Below, in pieces: positions 21,214 to 31,769 of a stretch of DNA of 64,000 bases. The notes beneath the pieces are model-generated. The model had not been told where the DNA came from. It ran no database searches and saw only the letters and a program-made list of their open reading frames with translations. Every line of letters starts with the position of its first letter. Position 1 is the stretch's first letter. The translations under genes and the position numbers were made by a program. The DNA is from Phoebastria nigripes (Eukaryota; Chordata; Aves; Procellariiformes; Diomedeidae), in NCBI GenBank assembly GCA_035582835.1, contig JAYKAV010002596.1, positions 421,376 through 485,375 of the forward strand. The letters run 5' to 3'.

Positions 21214-22635
21214 GAGGAGGAAGAGGCAGAAGCCATAAATGAGATGGCAACCACCCGATCCCTATCCCTGAATGAGCTGCGAGATATGCGAAAAGATTTC
21301 AGTCGTCATCCAGGCGAGCACATTGTCACCTGGCTGCTCCAATGCTGGGGTAACGGGGCCAGTAGCCTGGAACTAGAGGGTAGGGAAGCCAAGCAGCTGG
21401 GATCCCTTTCTAGGGAAGGGCGCATTGACAAAGCAATTGGAAAAGGGGCACAAACCCTCAGCCTCTGGAGACAACTCCTGTCAGGCATGAAGGAAAGGTA
21501 TCCCTTCAAGGAAGATGTTATATGTCACCCAGGCAAGTGGACCACCATGGAGAGAGGTATCCAGTACCTGAGGGAATTAGGCGTGCTGGAGGTGATTTAC
21601 GATGACCTGAANAACGAGCAGTTACCCAAAGATCCAGATGAAGTCAAATGCACCCGATCCATGTGGTGGAAGTTTGTGCGAAGTGCACCAGTGTCGTATA
21701 CAAACTCATTGGCAATAATGACCTGGAAAGATGGAGAGGAACAAACGGTGGATGAATTGGCTGGCCAACTCCAGCAATATGAAGAAANTCTCTCTTCCTG
21801 TCTACGGGCCTGCATCTCGGCTGTGGAGAAACTGTCCCGGAAGTTCCAGCAACTGAAAGAGGATATGTCCTACTCTCCACCTGTATGGACCAGTATCTCA
21901 GCCATTAGGAGTAAGCGTCCCTCTGCTCAAGAGAGAAGATATAGTGGATACACACCCTGGGGCACCCTGTGGTTTTACCTGTGTGACCACGGAGAGGACA
22001 TGAGGAAGTGGGATGGAAAACCTACCTNGACCCTAGAGGCAAGGGTACGTGAATTGCAAGGAAAAACAATCCCAAAAGGGGGTTCTTCAAGGAAAACTGC
22101 TGCTCCAGTTTCCAGTGAACAGTTCCCCAGAGAGAGTAAAAGGCCTGTCTTTACTTCTGACCTTAATAAAGGGACTTTTGATTTGCATTTACAAGAAGTG
22201 AGTAACAAACACTATGACCAGGACAAGAGAGGCCCTGCCTCCGGCCAGGTGGAGGAAAGGGACAACCGGGTTTACTGGACTGTGTGGATTCGATGGCCTG
22301 GCACATCAGACTCGCAGGAGTACAAGGCTTTTGTGGACACTGGTGCACAGTGTACCCTGATGCCATCAAGCTATAAAGGGGCAGAACCCATTTGTATTTC
22401 TGGAGTGACAGGGGGATCCCAAGAGTTAGCTCTATTGGAGGCCGAAGTGAGCCTAACCGGGAATGAGTGGCAAAAGCACCCCATCGTGACTGGCCCAGAG
22501 GCTCCGTGCATCCTTGGCATAGACTACCTCAGGAGAGGGTATTTCAAGGACCCAAAAGGGTACCGGTGGGCTTTTGGTGTAGCTGCCTTGGAGACAGAGG
22601 AAATTAAACAGCTGTCGACCTTGCCCAGTCCATAA
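21214..22635 (+). pseudogene. gag-protease ORF of ERVL-like provirus
   Basis: The frame continues after the TAG at 21211 to the TAA at 22633; the first ATG is at 21244, giving 463 codons. The first part is capsid-like, with conserved-looking blocks such as HPGKWTTMERGIQYLREL near residue 97 and DHGEDMRKWDGKPT near 247. No CCHC zinc knuckle is seen, as is usual for ERVL gag. The C-terminal 110 residues form a retroviral aspartic protease: the catalytic triad FVDTGA has its Asp near residue 365, and the late helix motif ILGIDYL is near residue 423. Three ambiguous bases (21612, 21787, 22027) hide three residues. Gag and protease are in a single frame. The protein would shape and cut particle proteins; here it is cut off from its N-terminus. 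Confidence 0.88.
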
Positions 22636-23388
22636 GCTGATTCGTGGACTGGAGAGCCAGGGAGTGATCAGCAAGACTCACTCACCCTTTAACAGTCCCA
22701 TATGGCCAGTGCGAAAGTCTAATGGAGAGTGGAGACTAACAGTAGACTATCGTGGCCTGAACGAAGTCACGCCGCCATTGAGTGCTGCCGTGCCGGACAT
22801 GCTAGAACTTCAAGACAAACTGGAGTCAAAGGCAGCCAAGTGGTATGCCACCATTGATATCGCTAATGCGTTTTTCTCAATCCCTTTGGCGGCAGAGTGC
22901 AGGCCACAGCTTGCTTTCACGTGGAGGGGCGTCCAGTACACCTGGAATCGACTGCCCCAGGGGTGGAAACACAGCCCCACCATTTGCCATGGACTGATCC
23001 ACACTGCACTGGAACAGGGTGAAGCTGGAACAGCTGCAATACATTGACGACATCATCGTTTGGGGCAACACAGCAGAAGAAATTTTTGAGAAAGGGAATA
23101 GTCCAAATCCTTCTGAAGGTCGGTATTGCCATACAACAAAGTAAGGTCAAGGGACCTGCACAAGAGATCCAGTTTTTAGGAATAAAATGGCAAGATGGAT
23201 GTCATCAGATCCCAATGGATGTGATCAACAAGATCACAGCCATGTCCCCACCAACTAGCAAAAAGGGAACGCAAGCTTTCTTAGGCATTGTGGGTTTTTG
23301 GAGAATGCATACTCCAAATTACAGTCTGATTGTAAGCCCTCTCTGTCTAAGCCCCCCACTATCCTGGGCCTTGAAAAACAAGTCTTAG
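22583..23388 (+). pseudogene. Reverse transcriptase, frame-broken
   Basis: The pol reverse transcriptase lies in three successive frames. The first (22583 to about 23018) overlaps the end of the protease frame by 53 bases and holds SPFNSPIWPVRKSNGEWR, VDYRGLNEVTPP, the motif A region TIDIANAFFSIPL and the motif B region LPQGWKHSPT. The second (about 23019 to 23095) holds the active-site motif YIDD at 23040-23051. The third (about 23095 to 23388) holds FLGIKWQD and FLGIVGFWRMHTPNYS and ends at a TAG. The catalytic residues are present, but at least two single-base-type frame changes prevent one product. Downstream RNase H is missing. Confidence 0.9.
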
Positions 23389-23395
23389 GGTGACA

Positions 23396-23890
23396 TGGCA
23401 CCCCAGAAAGAATTGAGTCAGACAATGGGACTCATTTCGAAACACCCTCATAGATACCTGGGCCAAAGAGCATGGCATTGAGTGGGTATATCACATCCCC
23501 TATCATGCACCAGCCTCCGGGAAAATTGAACGATACAATGGACTGCTAAAAACTACGCTGAGAGCAATGGGTGGTGGGACATTCAAGCATTGGGATGCAC
23601 ATTTAGCAAAAGCCACCTGGTTAGTCAACACCGGGGGGATCTTTCAACCGAGCTGGCCCTGCCCAATCAAAACCTTTACGTACTGTAGATGGGGATAAAA
23701 TCCCTGTAGTGCACGTAAAAAATATGCTGGGCAAGACAGTCTGGCTTACTCCTGCCTCGGGCAAGGGAAAACCCATTCATGGGATTGNTTTTGCTCAAGG
23801 ACCTNGGTGCACTTGGTGGGTAATGTGAAAGGATGGGGAAGTCCGATGTGTACCTCAAGGGGATTTGATTTTAGGTGAAAATAGCCAATG
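23396..23890 (+). pseudogene. Integrase, C-terminal part only
   Basis: Directly after the reverse transcriptase stop comes integrase catalytic core sequence: ERIESDNGTHF, with the second catalytic Asp, then a frame change near 23440, then HGIEWVYHIPYHAPASGKIE, with the catalytic Glu of the DDE triad, then a C-terminal part with further frame breaks near 23632 and 23830. The zinc-binding HHCC domain, the first catalytic Asp and the whole RNase H domain are absent. A large deletion must therefore join the two sides near 23385-23400. The fragment cannot integrate DNA. Confidence 0.88.
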
Positions 23891-24310
23891 AACTGGATTG
23901 TATGATGTTAATTGCTATATAATATTGTATGCCATCACTTCTATTATTGCTATATGCCACATCAATGGTATTGCAGTAAGAATCAGCCAGATTAATGAAG
24001 AAGGAACTCTGATGAAATTGAGCAAAGCGCAACAATGATAGAACCGGACAAGCGCAGCGATAATGGAACCAGAACTGGCTTCAGGATGCAACAATCCAAC
24101 ACCACACACCATCTCTTCTGCCCTGAAAGACTGTTGTGAGACATGGAGCCCAGAGTCATGGACTAAATGAACTCAATGGACATTTTAGAGGGATGACCCA
24201 TAGACTGAGGGGAATGATACCTGTGTGTATATATCAAAAGACAAGAAAAGTGGTGGTGATTAATTAGAATGTATTGGAAAATGTGAGACCTAAGCATGAC
24301 GTAGATGGTA
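23891..24310 (+). other. Post-pol region without env
   Basis: About 420 bases between integrase and the polypurine tract hold no recognisable envelope frame; all three forward frames are stopped often. Lack of env is usual for ERVL-type elements. Confidence 0.65.
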
Positions 24311-24326
24311 GAGAATAAAGGGTGGA
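24311..24326 (+). other. Candidate polypurine tract
   Basis: GAGAATAAAGGGTGGA, purine except for two T bases, lies three bases upstream of the 3' LTR start. This is the expected position for the plus-strand primer of reverse transcription. Confidence 0.6.
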
Positions 24327-24329
24327 TAC

Positions 24330-24872
24330 TGTCCCAGTTTTGGCTGGGATAGAGTTAATTTTCTTCCTAGTAGCAGGTATAATGCTGTGTTTTAGATTTA
24401 GTACAAGAATAATCTTGATAACACACTGATGTCTTAGTTGTTGCTAAGTAGTGTTTACACTAGTCAAGGACTTTTCAGCTTCCCATGCTCTGCCAGGTGC
24501 ACAAGAAGCTGGGAGGGAGCATAGCCAGGACAGCTAACCCAACTGGCCTACGGGGTATTCCATACCATATGATGTCATGCTCAGTATATAAACTAGAAGA
24601 CGTGGTCCTGGAAGTAGCNATCGCTGCTTGGAGACTGGCTGGGCGTTGGTTGGTGAGTGGTGAGCAATTGCATTGTGCATCACTCATTTTGTATATTCTG
24701 CCATTATTATCATTATTTCCCCTTCCTTTTCTGTTCTATTAAACTGTCTTTATCTCAATCCACAAATTTTACTTTTTTTTCTCCCGATACTCTCCCCCAT
24801 CCCACTGAGGGAGGAGGGGAGTGAGCAAGCAGCTGTGTGGNGTTTGGCTGCCTGCCGGGTTAAACCACAACA
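24330..24872 (+). repeat. 3' LTR of provirus
   Basis: 543 bp, from TGTCCCAGTTTTGGCTGGG to ACCACAACA. It has TATATAA at 24585-24591 and ATTAAA at 24738-24743. It differs from the 5' LTR by many substitutions, by lacking the 9-base duplication, and by a divergent block just after the TATA element (about 24592-24650). Confidence 0.93.
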
Positions 24873-25168
24873 GAATGTAAGAAGTTTTAGTTTTCACTGT
24901 GGTCTGGTAACAGGAATACAGATTTTCAGTATTCAATCTTTTTCCTTGTTACACCCTAAAATACTCAGAATCATTAAACAGCAAAGATTACTGCTGGAAT
25001 AAGTACAGCACATCTTTACATTTACCACAGAGGGCAATTCTGGGTGGCCAGACCATGAACAATCAAATTGCTCCAATATGACTGCATATTATACATGTCA
25101 ATTACCAAAACCAAGCAAACAAAAAAAAAGAAAACTGTTTGCTTTTGGGAGAGGCAAATGGATTGAGA

Positions 25169-25618
25169 ATGCTGTTGTTATTGTTGTTGCTGTTATTATG
25201 TCAATGGGAAAATAGGTTTTTTTGGGGTTGGCCTAAAGTCTGTTCTCCAGAGGTAGAGAACCTCCTTCTAAGAGCCAGGATTTTAGTAAACAAAACAAAG
25301 CAAATAGATAGAGAAAAATCATTTAGAAAGAAGCTTCTGAGAGGAATTCATACCTATCATCACCCACTCTATGAAAGAAAAGAATATTTAGCTGGCACAT
25401 GGAGGATAAAAATTCATATCCTTTATTTGTCTGAGGAAACATGGGCTCATGTTACACATAAACCTTCTCTAATGCCTGTACTATATGGTATTTGGGGATT
25501 TCTCAGGCTTTATAGCATGGAACTGGCTATAAATTGCACAAACCAAAAAGCAGGAAAAATTCTACGGAGACTAATTGTATTTTGCTGTGGTATTTTTCAA
25601 GTCAACTCCCTGTCCTAG
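25169..25618 (+). CDS. Unassigned ORF, 149 codons
   Basis: An ORF starting 300 bases after the 3' LTR, from ATG at 25169 to TAG. It begins with a run of nine leucines encoded by a TTG-type microsatellite, which imitates a signal peptide, and is otherwise basic and mixed in composition with one NCT sequon. I recognise no domain. It is longer than most chance frames nearby, but nothing else supports coding; it is most likely a random open frame. Confidence 0.1.
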   Translation: MLLLLLLLLLCQWENRFFWGWPKVCSPEVENLLLRARILVNKTKQIDREKSFRKKLLRGIHTYHHPLYERKEYLAGTWRIKIHILYLSEETWAHVTHKPSLMPVLYGIWGFLRLYSMELAINCTNQKAGKILRRLIVFCCGIFQVNSLS

Positions 25619-27001
25619 TTCATTTTGTGAAGCTGTTCACACACTCATGTAGGCACAGAGGAAATATGAAGAAAAGAAATGGCTAACGACTAGATGAAGT
25701 GGTGGTGCTTAAGTCATATTGAAGTGCTGAGGAACGAGATGTGTAACTACGTTCTTATATATCTAAACACTGAAGCTGTAGCTACTGGTGTCAGTGGCTT
25801 CTTATTTAGCATTTTGTTTCTTGTAAATCTTATTCTTAGGTTTTTTTACTAGTCCTAGACATAAAATAACAAGGACAATGGGAATTAAAATAAGTTTTAG
25901 GGTGACTAAAAGTTAGTAGCTGCCATGGTCATTACAAGACCATGTGAATTCAACCCTTCAGGGATTTTATTTGGATCCAATGAAAGATCATAATGTTAGA
26001 TTAGTCTAATAATCAAGACATCCAGATTGCTTTCAGAATTAATTCACTTTTTTGTGTATAAGACTATAGCCAGTCAATGAACTATATTGTACAAACAAAC
26101 ATTTCAGAAAGCCTCATGTATAGCTATACAGTACGGACTCTATTCAGAAATGAATGAACAATGGTTGTAAGAGAGACGATGGGGAATTCTTCTTACATTG
26201 GATTTAAGATTTATCTGAACATAGAAAGATTATGGTGTGTACCTGTTGTAATGGAACTGGGATTTGCCTATTCTGTAAGTTGTCAGATTTTCAAAGTGTG
26301 TTTGAGAATATTTAAATAAAACTAAATTTGCAATATGTCAGTTATGCAAATAATTACATGGACATTATACCGTCCATATAAACAGAGTGGATAAAACTGT
26401 ATATATTAACTCACACAATATTTTTGTTTGGAAAACAAGGTTTTACTGTATTTTAATCCCCATTCTAATTTTGACTTATATGCCTTTGGTTAATGTGTCT
26501 GATTTCATCGTACTGTGACTCATTTTTCAGTTTCTCTGTTTCCCATCTTTAAAATTGCAAAGATAAAATATTGACCTATATATAATTTCTACTGTAAGCT
26601 TTATGTACAAATTATGATAAGAGTACTATTATTTTAGTCAAAATAGGATTTCAGTCACCATGAACATTTCACTGACAGATCAAGGAAGGAAAGTACTGCT
26701 ATAATTTTTTCAATAGCTTTCAGGAAAGGAAGAGAGTAATGCTTTGTGGAGGATACTGAGTCACTGAGTGAGATTTTACTTGAGGACTTAGTGAAAATTA
26801 GTCAGGAGTTCTGTTTGCCTCCAACATTTTAATAGTTGACAAGATCTTATCTGGAGTTATCAACAGACAGTTAGAGAAAAATGACATAAATTATTTTAAA
26901 CAATAATTAATATTGAGCTACTCAATTCCAAAAGATAAGCTAATTTTTATTAGTTTTGCAAGGTAGTCTTGTTCCCTTTTATGCAATATATTGTTGTCTA
27001 G

Positions 27002-27161
27002 CTCTTACAATAAGTTAAAAGTTTTTACAAGTTTTGTTCCATTTTCCCATACCAGTTTTTTTTTTTTTTTTTTTTTTTTATGATTCAGTAAGCCAATTAT
27101 TATCTAAGCATGAAAGAATCTCTTTTCCCAAAATTTTAATTGTTCTGGAGTCAGTAAATTT
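27002..27161. repeat. Left copy of gap-flanking duplication
   Basis: About 160 bases, nearly identical to 27239-27398 on the other side of the N run. The main difference is the middle, where this copy has GTTCCATTTTCCCATACCAG before a T run and the other has mostly T. Confidence 0.9.
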
Positions 27162-27238
27162 NNNNNNNNNNNNNNNNNNNNNNNNNNNNNNNNNNNNNNN
27201 NNNNNNNNNNNNNNNNNNNNNNNNNNNNNNNNNNNNNN
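27162..27238. other. Assembly gap (N run)
   Basis: 77 consecutive N bases. The true content is unknown. Confidence 0.98.
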
Positions 27239-27282
27239 CTCTTACAATAAGTTAAAAGTTTTTACAAGTTTTTTTTTTTTTT

Positions 27283-27315
<33 letters not shown>

Positions 27316-27398
27316 TATGATTCAGTAAGGCAATTATTATGTAAGCATGAAAGAATCTCTTTTTCCAAAATTTTAATTGTTCTGGAGTCAGTAAATTT
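27239..27398. repeat. Right copy of gap-flanking duplication
   Basis: Matches 27002-27161 over its whole length, apart from the T-rich centre and a few single bases. See the finding on a likely false duplication. Confidence 0.9.
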
Positions 27399-28782
27399 AT
27401 GGTTTATATTTCTCCTACTGTACTACAAAATACATAAAGCTATGCCTTAAAATATGTCCTAGTTCCGTTGACATTATAGTGAACTATTTAATAAAGACTA
27501 TTTTTGCAGGAAATGTCTTCCTAATCCAAATTTATTTAAGAGGTAAGCTGAATGGGGAGTGCTATTGTTCTATAGCAGAAGTAGTTTCTCCTAAATATAA
27601 GAAAAAATGTCAATAATATGGAAAGGAAAGGCAAAAATAGCTGCAAATGTAGCCACAAATTCTGTCTTAAAATAGACAGCATCAGATTCCCTTCCTGGTG
27701 GCTTTATCCAGGAGAACAGTCTTTCAGGATCTGCCAGAGACCTGGTTGTACCATGTCATGGTTTCTTCTCGGGCCTCATGCCTGAGTTCTTTTCCCTTGT
27801 CTATATATGTAGTTAAAAATTGCAAGAATATAAGAAAAATATTAAAATGTACTGTTAGATTTTAATACTTCCTTGGATTATTAATTTTGCTTTTATACTA
27901 ACTTCCAAATTATTTCCTGTTTGATACTACTTTTTCCATTCCTTTTTGTTCTATCTCAATATTTTCCTTTTATATTCTTTACTGAAAGATCATTAATTTC
28001 TTCTCAGAAGACCAAATACTGCTGTATTACGAAGGGAATACTACAATCCTGTCCTCTTTCCTGTGACTGTTTCCAAGTTGTACAGGTCTGACTCATGACT
28101 TCCGTCACTTTTTCTCTTAAATGGTTATAATTTTATTTAACTTTTCCTTCTTGTTTGCCCATATTTCTCTCTCCCGGTCATCCTGCCTAATCCAAATATA
28201 ATTTCTTGCCAGATACTTGTGTTTGGACTCCTAATCCCTCTTCTGAGGACATGACTGAAACTACNATAAAGCTCTGTCAGAATCCTTACAGAGTAAATCA
28301 GCTAATATTTCAGACACCTCATGTTGTCCAATCACACAATCTTTTCTTATTATCTATAGTCTTTATTTTCGGTTATAAAATGGATGAGCAAAGCTGTTTC
28401 TAGTAACAGGAAAATTATTTATACTGCGGTGTTTTCTTTTTTCAAGAAGTAATCAACTTCATGATGATAATTTGTGTTTGAGGGAATGAGGAAATTTTTA
28501 GGAATCTGTTGTTGTCTTTACAATTTACTTGGACTACAGGAGGTTGAGCCTCGAGGCTAAACCCTTCGCCCGTTGAGAAATGCCAAGACATTTGATGTGA
28601 GTATTTCACTGAACTCAAGGGGGATTTTTAACAGGTATATCTTTGTATATTTATCTATCTTTGTATCCATGTGTGTGTGAATTGATGGAAGTACCTGCTA
28701 ACAAATACANTCTACTAAAATCTTATGATCTATCTTAAGATTGTGAATGAACCTTAGACTGTCACTAAACACATATAATCCC

Positions 28783-29550
28783 TTCGACATATACCGTTGA
28801 CCAAGTCTGGGACGGGGGTAGGTCCAGCCGGGTGTCATGGTTTAACCCCAGCCAGCAGCTAAGCACCACACAGCTGCTCGCTCACTCCCCCCACAGTGAG
28901 ATGGGGGAGAGAATCAGAAGGGTAAAACTGAGAAAACTCATGGGTTGAGATAAGGACAGTTTAATAGGTAAAGCAAAAGCCGCGCATGCAAGCAAAGCAA
29001 AACAAGGAATTCATTCACCACTTCCCATCGGCAGGCAGGTGTTCAGCCATCTCCAGGAAAGCAGGGCTCCATCACACGTAATGGTTACTTGAGAAGACAA
29101 ACACCATCACCCTGAACGTCCCCCCTTCCTTCTTCTTCCCNCAGCTTTATATGCTGAGCATGACNTCACATGGTATGGAATACCCCATTGGCCAGTTGGG
29201 TCAGCTGTCCTGGCTATGCTCCCTCCCAGCTTCCTGTGCACCTGGCAGAGCACGGGAAGCTGAAAAGTCCTTGACTAGTAAACACTACTTAGCAACAACT
29301 AAAAACATCAGTGTGTTATCAACATTCTTCTCATACTAAATCCAAAACATAGCACTATACCAACTACTAGGAAGAAAATTAACTCTATCCCAGCTGAAAC
29401 CAGGACACCGGGCCTACTCTGACTCGACGGGAGGGTCTCCTTACCCTTTTGTATTAGACATAAACTGTTGTCCAAGTCTGAGACTAAAACTGGATCCAGC
29501 TGGGTCTTTTCTGAACCTCATGACTCAACAGGAGGGTCTCCCTTAATCTT
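28783..29550. repeat. Tandem duplication within older LTR-like element
   Basis: Unit one is 28783-28832 continued at 29413-29455, split by the inserted LTR. Unit two is about 29456-29550. Shared landmarks are the order CCAAGTCTG, TCCAGC, GGG, then GACTC or ACTC, and GGGAGGGTCTCC or GGAGGGTCTCC. The units are diverged, so the duplication is old and precedes the LTR insertion. Confidence 0.65.
28833..29407 (-). mobile_element. Antisense solo LTR with CCGGG duplication
   Basis: A 575-bp solo LTR in reverse orientation, from TGTCATGGTTTAACCCC to CTGAAACCAGGACA, with a perfect 5-bp target-site duplication CCGGG (28828-28832 and 29408-29412). Its two outer thirds match the other LTRs here. Its central R/U5-side block (about 28970-29140) is different, with AAAGCAAAAGCCGCGCATG, so it belongs to a related subfamily. 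On the minus strand it has a TATA-like TATAAAG near 29146 and an ATTAAA signal near 28962. Confidence 0.93.
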
Positions 29551-29749
29551 TTCGTCCTTGGCCTCTATATAATCATTCCAACTCAATTCTAACACAATGT
29601 CCTTACATGTAGTAAGTGATAGAGTGAACCTTGCTATCGAACTCTGCTAAATCATGCTTTTATAAATTTCTATTAAAATCACTTTCTGCTAATACCTTCG
29701 ACGGTGATTCTTTAAGCAGCCTCTAAACCACTCATTCACAACAACAGTA

Positions 29750-31769
29750 CACAATTAAACAGTCTTTCACAGTCAGAAATAATGGTATTTGTTCCCTTAT
29801 TTCTTACTTTATCGAACCCCAACCTATTTCCAAGCCTGTCCATATATGCAACCACTTGTTGTCAACAGAATTTCACCATATAACATTAAATATTTATATT
29901 TATACATAAGCATTCATATATTTCCATATAGATGTTTATAAAAGTCATTTATACCTGCGGTCCTAGAAGAGGGTTCATGATAGCATATTTAATAATTGAA
30001 GACAAAAGGTCATAGCTCAGTTAGAAAGTATCACTAATCAAGCAATTCCTAGGTGTTAGCAAGGTAAGAAGTAATGTAGCTTGATGCTCGAAGGACAGCC
30101 TCTGAAAATTAAACAGTCTCTCAGTGCTTGGTATTAAAAGTGCTATATAAACGAGTAAAATGTAATGTAATATTTTGAGGGCAAAGCTGAGGTCAAGCAT
30201 CCTTTAAATTGAGATTAAGCATATTATTCATGACAGTGTAGACATCATTAGACATGTATAATGTCTATGAAGAGCAATCTATGTGAAAGGATATCAGTAA
30301 TTGAGCTTGACATTACCAGCCAGCCAATTCAGACTTCACTTGTGATGCATAAGCTATATAAATCTTCAGAAACATTATTTTGTGCTAGAACTGGAAACAT
30401 AAACCTGTGCAACAGCAAGTCAGGGACACAAATCTCTATACTAACACAATAATACATTTGTTATTATTTTGCCATTGATAAATGACACACACAACATGAA
30501 CAGAAAAGTGGGAGGTAAAAGTTGGAAGGTAAAGAAATAAAGGTGAGAAGGAAAAGGGTGGGAGGAAAGAAAATAAAGATGAATGCCTTTCCCAGTTACC
30601 ATAAACCCCAAGTCAACCATTTCAGGATGAAAGATGAGAGAAGGAGGTATAATGAGAATAAAGGTGAAAAAATATGGTGAAATTCATTACAGTTAACCAA
30701 TGTAAATTATGCAGTCAGGTTCTGTTGTAGTATTACCACCAGATGTTATGAAAGTTTAATATTTTATGTAAAATGGTAAATATACCTTTGAGAATAAATG
30801 ATGTCTGAGATTTTTGTCCAAAAGAAACTACACTCAACCTTTTTTGACTATGATAGTGCCACTTTGCTCATAGGCAAGTTTTGTTATAGAAGTCTTGTTC
30901 ATTTTTTGACAGGGTGCTCACAAAGGTGCAAAGGAACATATACATGTTGATAAATATATTTAAAAAAAAAAAATAATGGAGGGCATTGGAACCACACAGG
31001 AGTTAGTTAGATTTAAAATGACAGCAATAATACTAAAGTCTTTCTTTAATTTTCGGCATGCATTTAATTATTTTTTCTTCTCTGTTCCTGTTCTCTTAAT
31101 TAATATCTAAATGAATAATTGGAATTGAGTCAGTTTTCAAGTAGCTTTGGAAATACAAAGATGAGTGTGCTGAAACGTCATCAACACAATCTGATAGAAT
31201 TGAGTAAATACCATCTAATTGCATCTAACTCATGGATATTGAATACTTGTGTAACTATTTACTTATGTTTCCATGCTGTGAATGTATTGCATCAGCTCAA
31301 TACAATATGATAGAGTGCACAACAAAATACATCAGAGAATGGATGCACTGCAAAAATCTATATGGTTACATGACTCAGTTTACAATAGCAGGCAGATCAA
31401 GGGTGAGATATAGGGCTACTCTTGCAGAACTGTGGGTAAGCTATGTAGCAAACCACTATTTCTCAGTGAAGAGACTGGAAATAGGCGTATAGCTCTATCA
31501 TGCAATACACAGGAAAAAAGGCAGAGCAATGGCAGTAGCACCTGTCACAGAAAATGAAAACTCTATGTGTTATCTAATTATCCAACTGAACAGCACTCTT
31601 TCCAGACAAGATGTGTCTATGAACACATACTTTGCAGACCCACTTTGGTGACTGATCCTGAGGACATATGAAGTGGACTTTTATTCTGCTGAGTAGAAAA
31701 GAGTAGGCAAAGGATGTTTACATGACTGTCTTTCTAGCCAAGATGACAATAGCTGCAAAAGGACTCACC
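29750..31769. other. Non-coding AT-rich stretch
   Basis: No gene is recognised. A purine-rich tract lies at about 30500-30590 and a poly-A run at 30961-30972. Short ORFs at 30261, 31119 and 31232 resemble nothing known to me. Confidence 0.6.

Larger units (their letters stand above)
19127..24872 (+). mobile_element. ERVL-like provirus (defective)
   Basis: An endogenous retrovirus with both LTRs (19127-19676 and 24330-24872), 5746 bp in all. Its flanks CAATG (19122-19126) and GAATG (24873-24877) fit a 5-bp target-site duplication with one mismatch. Between the LTRs come a primer binding site, a leader ORF, gag (interrupted by a solo LTR), protease, reverse transcriptase and a partial integrase; no env is seen. 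The reverse transcriptase block 'TPPLSAAVPDML' and 'DIANAFFSIPL', a gag without a CCHC zinc knuckle, lack of env and 5-bp duplication all fit class III (ERVL-like) elements. It is defective through stops, frame changes and a pol deletion. The two LTRs differ at many positions, so the insertion is old. Confidence 0.93.
24873..28500. other. Non-coding stretch with assembly gap
   Basis: AT-rich sequence with no recognised gene. It contains an unassigned ORF (25169-25618), the N run at 27162-27238 and the duplicated flanks of that gap. Confidence 0.6.
28507..29746 (+). mobile_element. Older LTR-like element, interrupted
   Basis: The sequence on both sides of the antisense LTR at 28833 looks like an older LTR. 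It has possible termini TGTTGT (28507) and ACAACA (29741-29746), a TATA-like CTATATAAT near 29564, an ATTAAA signal near 29671, and a roughly 85-100-base segment present twice. I found no clear target-site duplication, so the ends are tentative. No coding sequence is present. Confidence 0.4.

Noticed and set aside
22810..23150. Minus-strand ORFs of 64-77 codons
   Set aside because: Antisense shadows of the provirus reverse transcriptase.
23891..24310. Possible envelope gene
   Set aside because: All forward frames are short and stop often; no surface or transmembrane protein motifs are visible.
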